A DNA stretch of 64,000 nucleotides from Spirochaetales bacterium (GCA_017614375.1 JAGABZ010000002.1:1-64000), one strand, 5' to 3'. Shown: positions 10,052 through 18,692, numbered from the stretch's first letter. The notes: a model not told the origin generated them from the letters alone. Translations and numbers: made by a program.

Positions 10052-10798
10052 TCACTCGAAGGATATTGCGGCTTTGTAAGACCCTGACAAATCCTCGGGG
10101 AACTCCAGTTCCTCCGGCCACGGGATGAGAACAACCAGCTTCTTTTTTGCCAGGATGTTGATTCCGGCAACTCCGGGGAGCTGGTCCGTACCGGAAAGCG
10201 TTATCTGCTTTCCCTTGGGATCGGTGATGGTAACCGACATGCCGATGGTCACCTGATGGACGTTTCCGGAGTTGACCATGGTAACTTCCATCTTCTTGTT
10301 CCCCTCCTCGTCAATGACCGGCTTGAGTGATGTGATGTCCAGACGGGATACGACCTGAGCAGGCGCCACGTAAACGGCCGTGGTGTAGATGTACAGGAAG
10401 TTGAACATGTTCTGCTGGGATTCCTGACGGCCGAGTGAGTAGTTGACCTGCTCTGCCCTCAGACGGAATGACAGCTCGCTGGTGACGGTCGACGGACCTC
10501 TGTACTGAACCCTGACATACTGCGAGGAGTTGGCGGGTACGACAACCTTGCTCGGGGAAATCGAGAAGTACCTGGAGGCGTCGGTGTTCAACTCCTCTCC
10601 CGTCTCGGATTGATCCCTGACGAGGGCAGTGATTACGACGGCGATGGAGTCGTTGGAGTCATTGACTATCGTAAAGGTCTTCTGACTGTCTGCGCCGGTC
10701 GGTGAGAACGTCTGCTCCAGAGGTGAGAACTGGAATGCGAAGACGCTGCAAACCGCGAACAACACAACGGCGGTGACTGCGGAGAATCTCTTAATCAT
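10052..10798 (-). CDS. Periplasmic pilus-assembly chaperone (PapD-like)
   Basis: A 248-residue secreted protein: signal peptide residues 1-22 (ending VFAFQ), then an immunoglobulin-like domain with F-x-FSPTGADSQKTFTIVNDS, a RDQSETGEELN turn and VVVPANSSQYVRVQYRG, the pattern of the fimbrial chaperone family (COG3121), and a second beta domain from about residue 150. Such chaperones stabilise pilin subunits in the periplasm by donor-strand complementation. It precedes the usher-like gene by 64 nt under one promoter. No subunit gene is adjacent, so clients must be encoded elsewhere or be non-pilin. Confidence 0.78.
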   Translation of the reverse strand: MIKRFSAVTAVVLFAVCSVFAFQFSPLEQTFSPTGADSQKTFTIVNDSNDSIAVVITALVRDQSETGEELNTDASRYFSISPSKVVVPANSSQYVRVQYRGPSTVTSELSFRLRAEQVNYSLGRQESQQNMFNFLYIYTTAVYVAPAQVVSRLDITSLKPVIDEEGNKKMEVTMVNSGNVHQVTIGMSVTITDPKGKQITLSGTDQLPGVAGINILAKKKLVVLIPWPEELEFPEDLSGSYKAAISFE

Positions 10799-10857
10799 AA
10801 ATCGTCGTTCCTCTTTTCGCGCGTGTTCCTATGTATCGGAAATACGCACTTTGTTGA

Positions 10858-10886
10858 AGCATATATCAATTCAGGGCGTTTTGCAA
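10858..10886 (-). promoter_or_regulatory. Promoter of the chaperone-usher pair
   Basis: Minus-strand TTGCAA (10886-10881), 17-nt spacer, TATGCT (10863-10858), giving a leader of about 50 nt before the chaperone ATG. Confidence 0.6.
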
Positions 10887-10930
10887 GGCTCATACTGTGT
10901 TTTCTCCGGCCGGCTCCCCTCCGGCTCTTG

Positions 10931-10960
10931 TTGACAGCCGGAAAGTGAAAGTGCTATGGT
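10931..10960 (+). promoter_or_regulatory. Promoter of tRNA-Pro(GGG)
   Basis: TTGACA (10931-10936), 18-nt spacer, TATGGT (10955-10960), about 18 nt before the mature tRNA 5' end. Confidence 0.65.
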
Positions 10961-10978
10961 CTTGATTGCGAAAATGCT

Positions 10979-11052
10979 CGGGTTGTAGCGCAGGGGTTTA
11001 GCGTACAAGTCTGGGGGACTTGGGGTCGGCGGTTCAAATCCGCCCAGCCCGA
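10979..11052 (+). tRNA. tRNA-Pro (anticodon GGG)
   Basis: Cloverleaf read by eye: acceptor CGGGTTG/CAGCCCG with discriminator A, anticodon stem CAAGT/ACTTG around the loop CTGGGGG (anticodon GGG), T arm with TTCAAAT loop closed by GGCGG/CCGCC. The CCA end is not encoded. Confidence 0.95.
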
Positions 11053-11061
11053 ATAAAAGCA

Positions 11062-11099
11062 GGCCGCGGATGAAATTACATTCCGCGGCCTTTCTTTTT
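11062..11099 (+). terminator. Terminator after tRNA-Pro(GGG)
   Basis: GGCCGCGGA/TCCGCGGCC stem (11062-11070 with 11082-11090) followed by TTTCTTTTT. Confidence 0.9.
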
Positions 11100-11145
11100 G
11101 CTCCGTTACCGGGCAGCTGGGCTCCGCCAACTGCCTGCCCGCGTA

Positions 11146-11173
11146 TTGAAAAAACCGCCGCCCGTGCTATCAT
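11146..11173 (+). promoter_or_regulatory. Promoter of nth, near-leaderless
   Basis: TTGAAA (11146-11151), 16-nt spacer, TATCAT (11168-11173). The nth ATG starts 9 nt later with no Shine-Dalgarno sequence. Confidence 0.5.
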
Positions 11174-11182
11174 TGTCAGACG

Positions 11183-11851
11183 ATGAAGTACGACGACGCG
11201 TATTGGGATGATTTCTTCAACCGGGCAGCAGGCGCGCTGAGGGCCGTCGGGGCAAAGGTCCCCGCCGTATCGGTAATCCAGCGTGAGCTGAGGGATCCTT
11301 TCTCGGTTCTGGTTTCGACCATTCTGTCTCTCAGGACAAAGGACGATGTGACTCTCCTGGCCAGCAAGCGGATCCTTTCGATAGCCCCTACACCACAGAA
11401 AATGCTCGAAACTCCGATTGAAACGATAGAACAGGCCATCTTTCCAGTCGGCTTCTACCATACAAAGGCCGAGAACCTTCATCGCATTTCCAGGGAACTC
11501 ATCGAGCGTTACGACGGGGCCGTGCCTCCTTCAAGGGAAGAGATGATGAAACTCTCGGTGGTTGGAATAAAGACAGCCAACCTGGTTCTGAACCTGGGTT
11601 TCGGAATCGACGCCATCTGTGTCGACTGTCACGTACACCAGATTTCCAACCGTCTGGGCTGGATAAAAACCAGGACTCCCGAGGAAAGCGAGAAAGTCCT
11701 CCAGGACGTCATGCCGGTGCGTTACTGGATACCTCTGAACGAACTTCTGGTCACCTACGGCCAGAACATATGCACTTCGGTCAGTCCCAAGTGCAGTCTC
11801 TGCCCGTTCTGCGAAACCTGTCCGGCAATCGGCGTGACCCGCCGGAGATAA
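11183..11851 (+). CDS. nth: Endonuclease III (base-excision DNA glycosylase/AP lyase)
   Basis: A 222-residue HhH-GPD glycosylase that removes oxidised pyrimidines. The helix-hairpin-helix reads LSVVGIKTANLVL, containing the catalytic Lys, followed by VDCHVHQISNRLGW with the catalytic Asp. The C-terminus has a CX6CX2CX5C iron-sulphur motif (CTSVSPKC...). Family length is about 210. A second HhH-GPD enzyme, the Ogg-like protein at 31270-32034, handles oxidised purines. It is monocistronic with a promoter placed so close to the ATG that the mRNA is probably leaderless. Confidence 0.93.
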   Translation: MKYDDAYWDDFFNRAAGALRAVGAKVPAVSVIQRELRDPFSVLVSTILSLRTKDDVTLLASKRILSIAPTPQKMLETPIETIEQAIFPVGFYHTKAENLHRISRELIERYDGAVPPSREEMMKLSVVGIKTANLVLNLGFGIDAICVDCHVHQISNRLGWIKTRTPEESEKVLQDVMPVRYWIPLNELLVTYGQNICTSVSPKCSLCPFCETCPAIGVTRRR

Positions 11852-11878
11852 AAAAAGACTGTCGCCTGAGCAACAGTC
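11850..11878 (-). terminator. Terminator of tRNA-Met
   Basis: Minus-strand stem GACTGTTGC/GCGACAGTC with a 4-nt loop followed by seven T. It abuts the nth stop codon. Confidence 0.8.
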
Positions 11879-11882
11879 CATT

Positions 11883-11955
11883 TAGCGGCGAAGGGCCACG
11901 ATCCCCTGACATTCCGGATATGAGCCGGGTGCTCTACCAACTGAGCTACGCCGCC
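11883..11955 (-). tRNA. tRNA-Met (anticodon CAU), unusual T loop
   Basis: 73-nt cloverleaf: acceptor GGCGGCG/CGCCGCT (G1-U72), D arm GCTC/GAGC, anticodon loop CTCATAT, 5-nt variable loop, T arm AGGGG/CCCTT. The overall form resembles elongator tRNA-Met of other bacteria; tRNA-Ile2, which has the same unmodified anticodon, is not excluded. Odd points: the T loop is ATCGTGG, so position 54 is A and 58 is T in place of the near-universal T54 and A58, and pair 27-43 is C-A. It has its own promoter and terminator, which argues for a functional gene. Confidence 0.85.
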
Positions 11956-11966
11956 GTACTCAGCGG

Positions 11967-11995
11967 AATATAGCAGATTTGACCGAGTTAGGCAA
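11967..11995 (-). promoter_or_regulatory. Promoter of tRNA-Met
   Basis: Minus-strand TTGCCT (11995-11990), 17-nt spacer, TATATT (11972-11967), 11 nt before the tRNA 5' end. It lies just past the DUF4954 gene stop. Confidence 0.65.
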
Positions 11996-11998
11996 GAC

Positions 11999-14356
11999 CT
12001 AGTACCTGAGCGACCCGATCAGGGCCTTGATGCTGTCCGAAGTGGCCTTTGCGGAGTTTATGAACGAGTTGTCGGCGATGTTCCCCACCACGGCGTCCTG
12101 CTCCTCTTCGCTGCGGTAGGTAATCGAGCGGAAGAAGTTGCGGTAGTCCTTGTCCCTGGTGAGGAAGACCTGCTCATCGATAAACGAGCGGGAATTGAGG
12201 GCAACTTCGACGCAACTGCCGAACTGGTCCTTTGACAGGTGGTCCGTCCTGTACAGGCTGTGCAGGGCCAGACAGGCATCGACGGCCTTGTACAGGGGGT
12301 AATCCCCATCCAGGGCCCGGTATCTGTCATGAACCGCATCCCAGCTGTCCAGAACCCCGGATTTGACGTCGTCCAGCAGGGATCTGACCAGCGTGGTCGG
12401 TATCAGCTGGCCGCCGACGTTCTCCCACCTGATTAGCCCGTAGTCCTGGGTCAGGGCATAGGCCGAAACCTGTTCACGGGGATACTCGACCAGGGGGCAG
12501 GTAGACACAGATTTTTCCAGCTGCCGGAAGTTGATACCGTGCTCCGAGCAGTACCGTGCAGCCTCGGTGATTCCGTAGTACTGCAGCATCATAACGTAGG
12601 CGGCATAGGCCTGGACCGGCTTGACTATCACCACGGGATTGTTTGAATTCTCCATCCCCTCCCCGGTGACTTCGATGTCCTCGACCAACTGCGGCTGCCT
12701 GTTCAGCAGATAGCGCCCGATTCTGGCCAGGTCGGTGACCTGTCTGAGGTTGCCCTCGTCGATATGCTCCCACGGATGGAAGACGGAGGATTTCTCCAGA
12801 GCGGCGGTGTACTGCGGATTCAGGTCGATTCCCACCGCCTGTCCGAGGTCCCGGATGACCGAACAGTCCGCCCCGAAGTTCCTCAGAAGGCTCTTTGCCG
12901 TCCAGACTTCAAGCAGGAACAGGGCTTTTCGGATTTCATTGGCTGTATCCGGGGCCAGATAGGCCGTCTCGATAATCTGCTTTGGGTGTTTGCGCCGGTC
13001 GCGGGCCTTGTACTTGTAGCAGTTGCGCTCAAGGGCGTACATGTTGTACATCCACCAGTACGCCGGCATGATCTCGCGGCGGTGGGCGGCGGTGTTGTCC
13101 CACAGAAGTGAGAACGGCAGTTCGATAAACAGTTCGTTCGGGTAGTTTCCCTTGTTGAGCAGGGTGTAGGAGGCGAACTTGCTGTTGTGCTTGAGCGTGC
13201 TGGAAAGAGCCGGCCAGAATCCCCGGCCACCAACCAGCTCCCCGTCTGCTCCGCGGCTGTTGTGGTTCGAGCCTACGGTGGCTCCGGCGGCTATGTTGGA
13301 CTGCCCCATGACCAGGGACGCAATCAGGAACGAGTTGTTGTGATGCTGCTCGTGTCCGGGGAAAATCAGGTTGCTTATCATCTCGCAGCAGGAAACGGTC
13401 GAGTTGTCTCCCAGAATCGAGTGAATCAGACGGGCTCCGTAACTGAGTTTGCAGTTGTCCCCCATCAGAAAGCGCACGGCCTTGCACCCGTAGAAGATGT
13501 TCGAGCCGCAGCCTATGATTCCGTTGACCAGTTCCACGCCCTCGCCGATCTGCACCGGACTGTCCTCAACCGAAAGCAGGCTGAGGTTCTTCAGTTTGTT
13601 GGCCCCCTTGATGTAGCTGCACGGGCCGATGTAGACGTCCTTTATGATTCTGCAGCCCTTGATTACGCTGTCATGCCCGACTATTCCGTATCTGCCCCGT
13701 CGGGAATCACATACTTTGGAGGTTAGGTCCATGAAGCGCTGAAGAAGCTGCGGATCGGAGCGGTAGCTGCCCCAGAGATAGGCGTCGGCCGGGGTCATTC
13801 CCACGAACGGAGCGACCCTGCGCCCGCCGTTTTCGTTCATTATCTCGATGGTGACCAGGACATCCGGGTCCTCGCCCTCCTTGACCACCCCGTTTCCGAA
13901 CTTGGAGTGGTTGGTCGTCTGGAGTTCGTCGACCCTGGAGAGTATGCAGTGGTCCTGGATTATGTAGTTTGCCACATAGGCGCAGCGCATGATGCTGCAG
14001 TGCGCCCCAATGTCCGAAGAAATCAGTCTGCTGGAAACGATACCCTCCGGTTGGGCGAAGTCATGGAAGCTCAGGATCTGTTTCTGGAGCGGTCCGAGCC
14101 TGACCAGTCCGTAGAACCCGCTGGTGCGGATCACGCCCGGGTCAAAAGGATCCTGGACCAGGACCTGACCCCAGTCGTCGCTGTAGTTTCCGCCGGCTTC
14201 AAGGGCGGTAACTTCGGCGGGTGTGAGGTGCCGGTAGTTGCAGTTGTCCCCGTTCTGCTGAAAACGGAAGCTGTACTCGTCCTCTCCCTCTCTCAGAAAC
14301 TCGTCGGGTACGAAACCGTAACCCAGGGTGTTTTCCTGTGAAACCTTTACGGGCAT
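11999..14356 (-). CDS. DUF4954 family protein with left-handed beta-helix repeats
   Basis: A 785-residue cytoplasmic protein recognised as DUF4954, known from Bacteroidetes and spirochaetes, function unknown. The first half contains many hexapeptide-type turns (IGAHCSIMRCAYV, GHDSVIKGCRIIKDVYIGPCSYI, IGEGVELVNGIIGCGSNIFYG, LSYGARLIHSILGDNSTV) forming a left-handed beta-helix like those of nucleotidyl- and acyltransferases. The second half (from about residue 420) is helical. ATG at 14356 is chosen because AGGGAGGG precedes it; an upstream ATG at 14404 lacks a good site. It follows the acyltransferase fusion gene, suggesting an envelope link. Confidence 0.82.
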   Translation of the reverse strand: MPVKVSQENTLGYGFVPDEFLREGEDEYSFRFQQNGDNCNYRHLTPAEVTALEAGGNYSDDWGQVLVQDPFDPGVIRTSGFYGLVRLGPLQKQILSFHDFAQPEGIVSSRLISSDIGAHCSIMRCAYVANYIIQDHCILSRVDELQTTNHSKFGNGVVKEGEDPDVLVTIEIMNENGGRRVAPFVGMTPADAYLWGSYRSDPQLLQRFMDLTSKVCDSRRGRYGIVGHDSVIKGCRIIKDVYIGPCSYIKGANKLKNLSLLSVEDSPVQIGEGVELVNGIIGCGSNIFYGCKAVRFLMGDNCKLSYGARLIHSILGDNSTVSCCEMISNLIFPGHEQHHNNSFLIASLVMGQSNIAAGATVGSNHNSRGADGELVGGRGFWPALSSTLKHNSKFASYTLLNKGNYPNELFIELPFSLLWDNTAAHRREIMPAYWWMYNMYALERNCYKYKARDRRKHPKQIIETAYLAPDTANEIRKALFLLEVWTAKSLLRNFGADCSVIRDLGQAVGIDLNPQYTAALEKSSVFHPWEHIDEGNLRQVTDLARIGRYLLNRQPQLVEDIEVTGEGMENSNNPVVIVKPVQAYAAYVMMLQYYGITEAARYCSEHGINFRQLEKSVSTCPLVEYPREQVSAYALTQDYGLIRWENVGGQLIPTTLVRSLLDDVKSGVLDSWDAVHDRYRALDGDYPLYKAVDACLALHSLYRTDHLSKDQFGSCVEVALNSRSFIDEQVFLTRDKDYRNFFRSITYRSEEEQDAVVGNIADNSFINSAKATSDSIKALIGSLRY

Positions 14357-14417
14357 GAACCCTCCCTGTGGCGCTCTGCCGGCCACGCAGTCATTGTCCG
14401 ACATTGACCGCCAATCG

Positions 14418-16820
14418 TCAAGATTCGTACTTTCCGGCCAATCCCTTTTCGGTGATTATCCTTGAGGCCACATGGAATTTCTGGGAAATCCGCCCGTCCC
14501 CGGTAAAGGCAAAGCGTCTGCTGTGCTTCTTGAACGGCAGCTCGATGTGCTTGCCCATCTTCATTATGGCGACCGGAACGCTGGACAGGGTATCGTGCTC
14601 ACGGACCTGCTCCCCGAGCAGGGTTCCGGTGTATACCCAGCCGTCCTTCAGGCTGAGGCTGATGATACCCTCCCCTTTGTCCACGTAGCCGTCGGTGTCG
14701 ACAATGTCGATTCCGTACCGCACAGGGGCTTCCAGACGCCAGTTGGGATCCTCCATCTCGGCGGACAAAGCCTGATACTGCCAGTCGTACCACTGGCTGT
14801 AGTTGTCGAACCGGCAGTTGCCGCTGACCCAGTCAAAGCGGAAATCATCGTTGATTGTCGCCCTCAGGGAGCATGAGGTGCACCAGATGTCATTGCCCTC
14901 CGTCTTGAGGGTGAATTCCTTCCCGCAGTCCGGGCACCTGAACAGCAGATCATCCAGCCCTTCGGCCTTTGTCGTGCCTCTGATCTTTACGCCGGTGCGC
15001 CTCTGGAACTCGAAGTCATCGAAATCAAGGGCCTGAACTATACGTTTGTGCATCGTCTCAGAATCAAGCGAACGGACCTCTTCGGCGGTGAAAAGCGGAG
15101 CCATCGACACATCGACACGGCCCTTCTGGCAGACCTTCTGCCACTTGCCCTGCCCCAGCCCGGCACCCTCGATCTTTATCGTGTAGACCGGCACCGAGAG
15201 GAATCTCACCATCTTTACTATCGCGTTGGATATATAGCCGCTCTTACCGTTGGCGTAGACCGTCCCCTCCGGCGCGACGAACGTCACTCCGCCGTGCCTG
15301 GTGATGTACCTGAGCTTCTTCATCGCCGTGATATCGGTGGCAAACTGGTACTTGGGAATCACCCCCATGTACCTCAGCCAGGGCCTGAGTTTGCGGAAGG
15401 TGAACCAGTAGTAGGTGGCGAGGAAGTTGATCCGCACGGGCCAGCAGGCGGCGGCAATGAAAAGATAGTCGTAGTTCGACGCGTGGTTGGTCAGAATCAG
15501 AGCTGGACCTTTGATCTTCGTCCTTTTGACCACCCTCATTCCATGTCCGAAGCGGCACAGAGGCCCTACTCCCAGATAGGCCAGCAGATACAGCCAGAGC
15601 GGGGGCCTCTTGTGGGCGTCGGTCGGACGGATCATCATCCTCTGAAGCTGCTCGTGGACCACCGGATTATCCTTTCCGCCCTCCAGGTAGTCATCCAGTT
15701 CCGGCTCTCCGGCCAGCGCCTTTGACGAAACCAGCATCAGGAAAAATCCGATTATCCCGTAGCCGAGCGCGACCCAGCCCAGGGGCAAGCCCTGACCGCC
15801 AGCCAACCCTCCGATTCCGATGCCCAGAATCAGGCAGACCTCCGATGTTACGCAAAAAAGCGGAATGTCGGCGTTTCCGGAAAGCAACCTCAGCGTCCTC
15901 GAGGCGGTCACCGACCAGCCTCCGGCGCTGCCGGCTATACCGCCGATACCCAGTCCGAAAGCAACGCAGGCAACCAGATTCGCCGCCCCACCGTCAGGAT
16001 AGATGGCCAGCAGAACCGAGCCGCAGAGGGTAAACAGCAGGCCCGCCAGGAACCTCAGCCCCTTGGAAAACGTCTTTGCCGTAAGGAGCATCAGCAGAAT
16101 CCCGAGCGCCACCCCGAGCAGGAAACGAATCGGACGGTCCGATTCAGAAAGACAAACCGCGGCAAAACCTGACAGCAGACCGGTCAGAGTCGAAAGAACC
16201 AGCGAGAACCGCGGGACGGACATCTTCAACAGCGAGTAGAAGCGCAGTTTCCTCTGACCGTCAAAGACCGCCCTCCCGTCGTCCCGGTCGCGAAGCCCCA
16301 GCCCCGTCTCCACGCAAAGCCCCTCCAGATTGAGAAGAAGCCCGAAAAGAACCGACGGGAAAAGCACCGACAGAAGTACACAGATCTGTCTGAAAGACCC
16401 GACTCGGAGGCGGATGAACAGACCTCCGGCAACAAGCAGGGCGGCAATGACCAGGGCAAGCAGGGTGCTGTCCCCGGCGGAAGACCCCAGGGCGGATGCA
16501 GTCCTGATTGCGCTCAGAATCGATGAAAAGCACCAGACGCAGACGATACCCAAAGTCAGGACAGCCCATGCCGGCAGCCCCTCGAATGCGGACAGGACAA
16601 AGACGCTGAGCGAACCGAGGACCAGAAGGATCCTCTCCAGAATCAACGCGGATTTCGATGCCCTGTCATGGGGAATTACCGCGCCGAGAAGCAGAGCAAC
16701 GAGGAGCAAAGGCAACCGTTCAGAGCCGGGACTCTCCGAAACATAAAGGAAAACACCGGCAATGCCGGCCAAGACAATCGCCCCTGCCGAAGTGGAAACC
16801 GGGCTGCTGCATCTGCGCAT
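14418..16820 (-). CDS. MFS-like transporter / acyltransferase / zinc-ribbon fusion
   Basis: An 800-residue fusion. Residues 1 to about 375 are a string of hydrophobic helices resembling a major-facilitator lysophospholipid transporter (LplT-like). About 420-600 is a PlsC-type acyltransferase: NHASNYDYL (HX4D catalytic motif) and VAPEGTV. About 630-670 holds a zinc ribbon (CPDCGKEF, then CTSCSL), followed by a beta-rich tail. Transporter-acyltransferase fusions flip and re-acylate lysophospholipids. The zinc ribbon is not part of the standard architecture. Site AAGGAAGG precedes the ATG. Confidence 0.8.
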   Translation of the reverse strand: MRRCSSPVSTSAGAIVLAGIAGVFLYVSESPGSERLPLLLVALLLGAVIPHDRASKSALILERILLVLGSLSVFVLSAFEGLPAWAVLTLGIVCVWCFSSILSAIRTASALGSSAGDSTLLALVIAALLVAGGLFIRLRVGSFRQICVLLSVLFPSVLFGLLLNLEGLCVETGLGLRDRDDGRAVFDGQRKLRFYSLLKMSVPRFSLVLSTLTGLLSGFAAVCLSESDRPIRFLLGVALGILLMLLTAKTFSKGLRFLAGLLFTLCGSVLLAIYPDGGAANLVACVAFGLGIGGIAGSAGGWSVTASRTLRLLSGNADIPLFCVTSEVCLILGIGIGGLAGGQGLPLGWVALGYGIIGFFLMLVSSKALAGEPELDDYLEGGKDNPVVHEQLQRMMIRPTDAHKRPPLWLYLLAYLGVGPLCRFGHGMRVVKRTKIKGPALILTNHASNYDYLFIAAACWPVRINFLATYYWFTFRKLRPWLRYMGVIPKYQFATDITAMKKLRYITRHGGVTFVAPEGTVYANGKSGYISNAIVKMVRFLSVPVYTIKIEGAGLGQGKWQKVCQKGRVDVSMAPLFTAEEVRSLDSETMHKRIVQALDFDDFEFQRRTGVKIRGTTKAEGLDDLLFRCPDCGKEFTLKTEGNDIWCTSCSLRATINDDFRFDWVSGNCRFDNYSQWYDWQYQALSAEMEDPNWRLEAPVRYGIDIVDTDGYVDKGEGIISLSLKDGWVYTGTLLGEQVREHDTLSSVPVAIMKMGKHIELPFKKHSRRFAFTGDGRISQKFHVASRIITEKGLAGKYES

Positions 16821-16844
16821 CGAGTAACCTTCCTTACACTAGGG

Positions 16845-16873
16845 ATTATAAGAAAGGCTCAGCGGATTCTCAA
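16845..16873 (-). promoter_or_regulatory. Promoter of the transporter-acyltransferase fusion gene
   Basis: Minus-strand TTGAGA (16873-16868), 17-nt spacer, perfect TATAAT (16850-16845). It lies directly after the upstream synthetase gene. Confidence 0.75.
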
Positions 16874-16874
16874 G

Positions 16875-18569
16875 TCAGAGGATGCGGATAAAACTGCCGA
16901 TGACATCGCCTACCTTGCCCCTCTGGATCTTGCGGGTGGTGGTGGTACTCATCGGCTGGTCTAGGACGGTGACGGAGGAGATTTTTTTGTAGGAAGGAAG
17001 CTTTGCGTTGACCGAGGAGACGATGTTTCCGATTTCCTCGTCCCGCTTCTCGGCAGAAAGCCCGGCGGAAAACTCCGGCGCGGGATAGATAAGAGCCTCG
17101 ATACCCTCGCTCTTTGTGGATCGGTTCTGCATGAAGCCGCGGACCATCACCTGGGCAATCTGGGGATACAGCTGGAAGTGATCCTCAATCTCCTCGGGAT
17201 AGACGTTCTTTCCGCCCTCGGTGACGATTATGTTCTTTGCCCGCCCCATAAGATACAGATAGCCGTCACGGTCTACTCTGCCGATGTCCCCGGTCCTGAG
17301 GTATCCGTCCTCGGTGAACAGATCCTGTGTTGAGGCGGAATCCTTGAAATAGCCCTCGCAGCAGTTCGGGCCCTTTACCACCACTTCGCCGATGCCCATT
17401 ATGTCGGGCCGTTCAATCCGGTAGCGTACGTCATCAAAGAATCTTCCGACCGAGCGGACCTTGAAGTTGCTCACGGGATTGAGGGTAAGAACCGGGGCCG
17501 TCTCAGTCATCCCGTATCCCTGGATGAAATCCACACCGAGCTGCTGATAGGCCCTGAAAGTCTTTGCCGCCAGGGGACCTGCCCCGCAGATGGCACATTT
17601 GAGGTCCATCATGCCCAGGCCCTCGAGAATCGGACGGAACCAGACCTTGCCGTGGTTGATGCCGAAAAGCTTGCGCGAAACGCCGTTGACCCACATCATC
17701 GTGCGGGTCAGGGCGTAGGTCCAGCGGCCCTTTTCCCTGACCTTTTTCAGAGCCGTGCTGAGGAACTTGTTGTAAATCAGGGGGATGGCAAGCATGAAGG
17801 TCACATGTCCTGACCTCAGGTCCGAAAGGATCTTTGCCGGAGTCATCCCCTGACCGAAAAGACACACGGATCCGTTGAGTACAGCCTCGATGAGGACGGT
17901 GGTGCAGCAGTATGCGTGATGAAGCGGCAGAAGGGCGAAAATCACATCTTCAGGCTGCAGATCCAGATATGCGCTGTCGCAGGCCATGAAGGCGTCGGAA
18001 ATGATGTTCCTGTGGGTCAGTACCACAGCCTTTTCACTTCCGGTGGTTCCGCTTGTAAAGAGCATCGAGAGCGGGTCGGAAGAGGTTATCCGGACTCTTT
18101 TCCTGATCTTTTCGGGAGTCAGGGTCTCGACCTGCTCCAAAGCAAACACGGGCAGGTCTGCGGTGTCCGTCCGCTGCAGCACATCCGAGTCGGCGAAGAA
18201 CATCTTCGCTTCGGAGAAGGCCAGCAGGCGCTGAAGTTTCTCCGGTTCCATCTGGTTGTCGAACGGAACGACGACCGCTCCGGCATAGGAAGCACTTATG
18301 TACAACAGAGCCCACTGAATCGAGTTGTGTCCGTTGAGGGCGACCTTGTCCCCGGGTCGGATACCCTTCTCGATCAGCCAGGAGCCGATGCGCTCAACCA
18401 GTCTGGCAACTTCGCTGAAGGTCAGGGTCCGGGCGCTTTTCCCGGTGGTTGCGAAGAGGACCCTGTCCGGATATCTGCTGACGGAAATCCCGAGGGCTTC
18501 CTGAAGCGTAGGATAGTCCCCGAAGAACCTTTTTCCGGAGTATTGGCGGTAATAGTCATTCTTAACCAT
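16875..18569 (-). CDS. AMP-dependent acyl-CoA (fatty acid) synthetase
   Basis: A 564-residue ANL-superfamily enzyme activating a fatty acid as acyl-AMP, then as a thioester. Seen: P-loop LFTSGTTGSEKAVVLTH (about residue 189-205), GYGMTETAP near 347, GDIGRVDRDGYLYLMGR near 430, and a C-terminal GGKNVYPEEIE segment. The C-terminal domain is shorter than in acetyl-CoA synthetases. With the downstream transporter-acyltransferase fusion it makes an Aas-like set that could re-acylate lysolipids with exogenous fatty acids; acyl-ACP ligase activity is an alternative. Confidence 0.88.
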   Translation of the reverse strand: MVKNDYYRQYSGKRFFGDYPTLQEALGISVSRYPDRVLFATTGKSARTLTFSEVARLVERIGSWLIEKGIRPGDKVALNGHNSIQWALLYISASYAGAVVVPFDNQMEPEKLQRLLAFSEAKMFFADSDVLQRTDTADLPVFALEQVETLTPEKIRKRVRITSSDPLSMLFTSGTTGSEKAVVLTHRNIISDAFMACDSAYLDLQPEDVIFALLPLHHAYCCTTVLIEAVLNGSVCLFGQGMTPAKILSDLRSGHVTFMLAIPLIYNKFLSTALKKVREKGRWTYALTRTMMWVNGVSRKLFGINHGKVWFRPILEGLGMMDLKCAICGAGPLAAKTFRAYQQLGVDFIQGYGMTETAPVLTLNPVSNFKVRSVGRFFDDVRYRIERPDIMGIGEVVVKGPNCCEGYFKDSASTQDLFTEDGYLRTGDIGRVDRDGYLYLMGRAKNIIVTEGGKNVYPEEIEDHFQLYPQIAQVMVRGFMQNRSTKSEGIEALIYPAPEFSAGLSAEKRDEEIGNIVSSVNAKLPSYKKISSVTVLDQPMSTTTTRKIQRGKVGDVIGSFIRIL

Positions 18570-18599
18570 CGGATGTAACTCCCGTGTTTACCGTACTTG

Positions 18600-18629
18600 A
18601 CTCTATCTGAAAACATACCTCTCAGTCAA
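18600..18629 (-). promoter_or_regulatory. Promoter of the acyl-CoA synthetase gene
   Basis: Minus-strand TTGACT (18629-18624), 18-nt spacer, TAGAGT (18605-18600), about 30 nt before the ATG. Confidence 0.6.
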
Positions 18630-18692
18630 GCCGACCGGGCTGCTAGTAAACAATCACCATTGCTCCCGCCGTACTTTGCACCCGGGTCGGCC

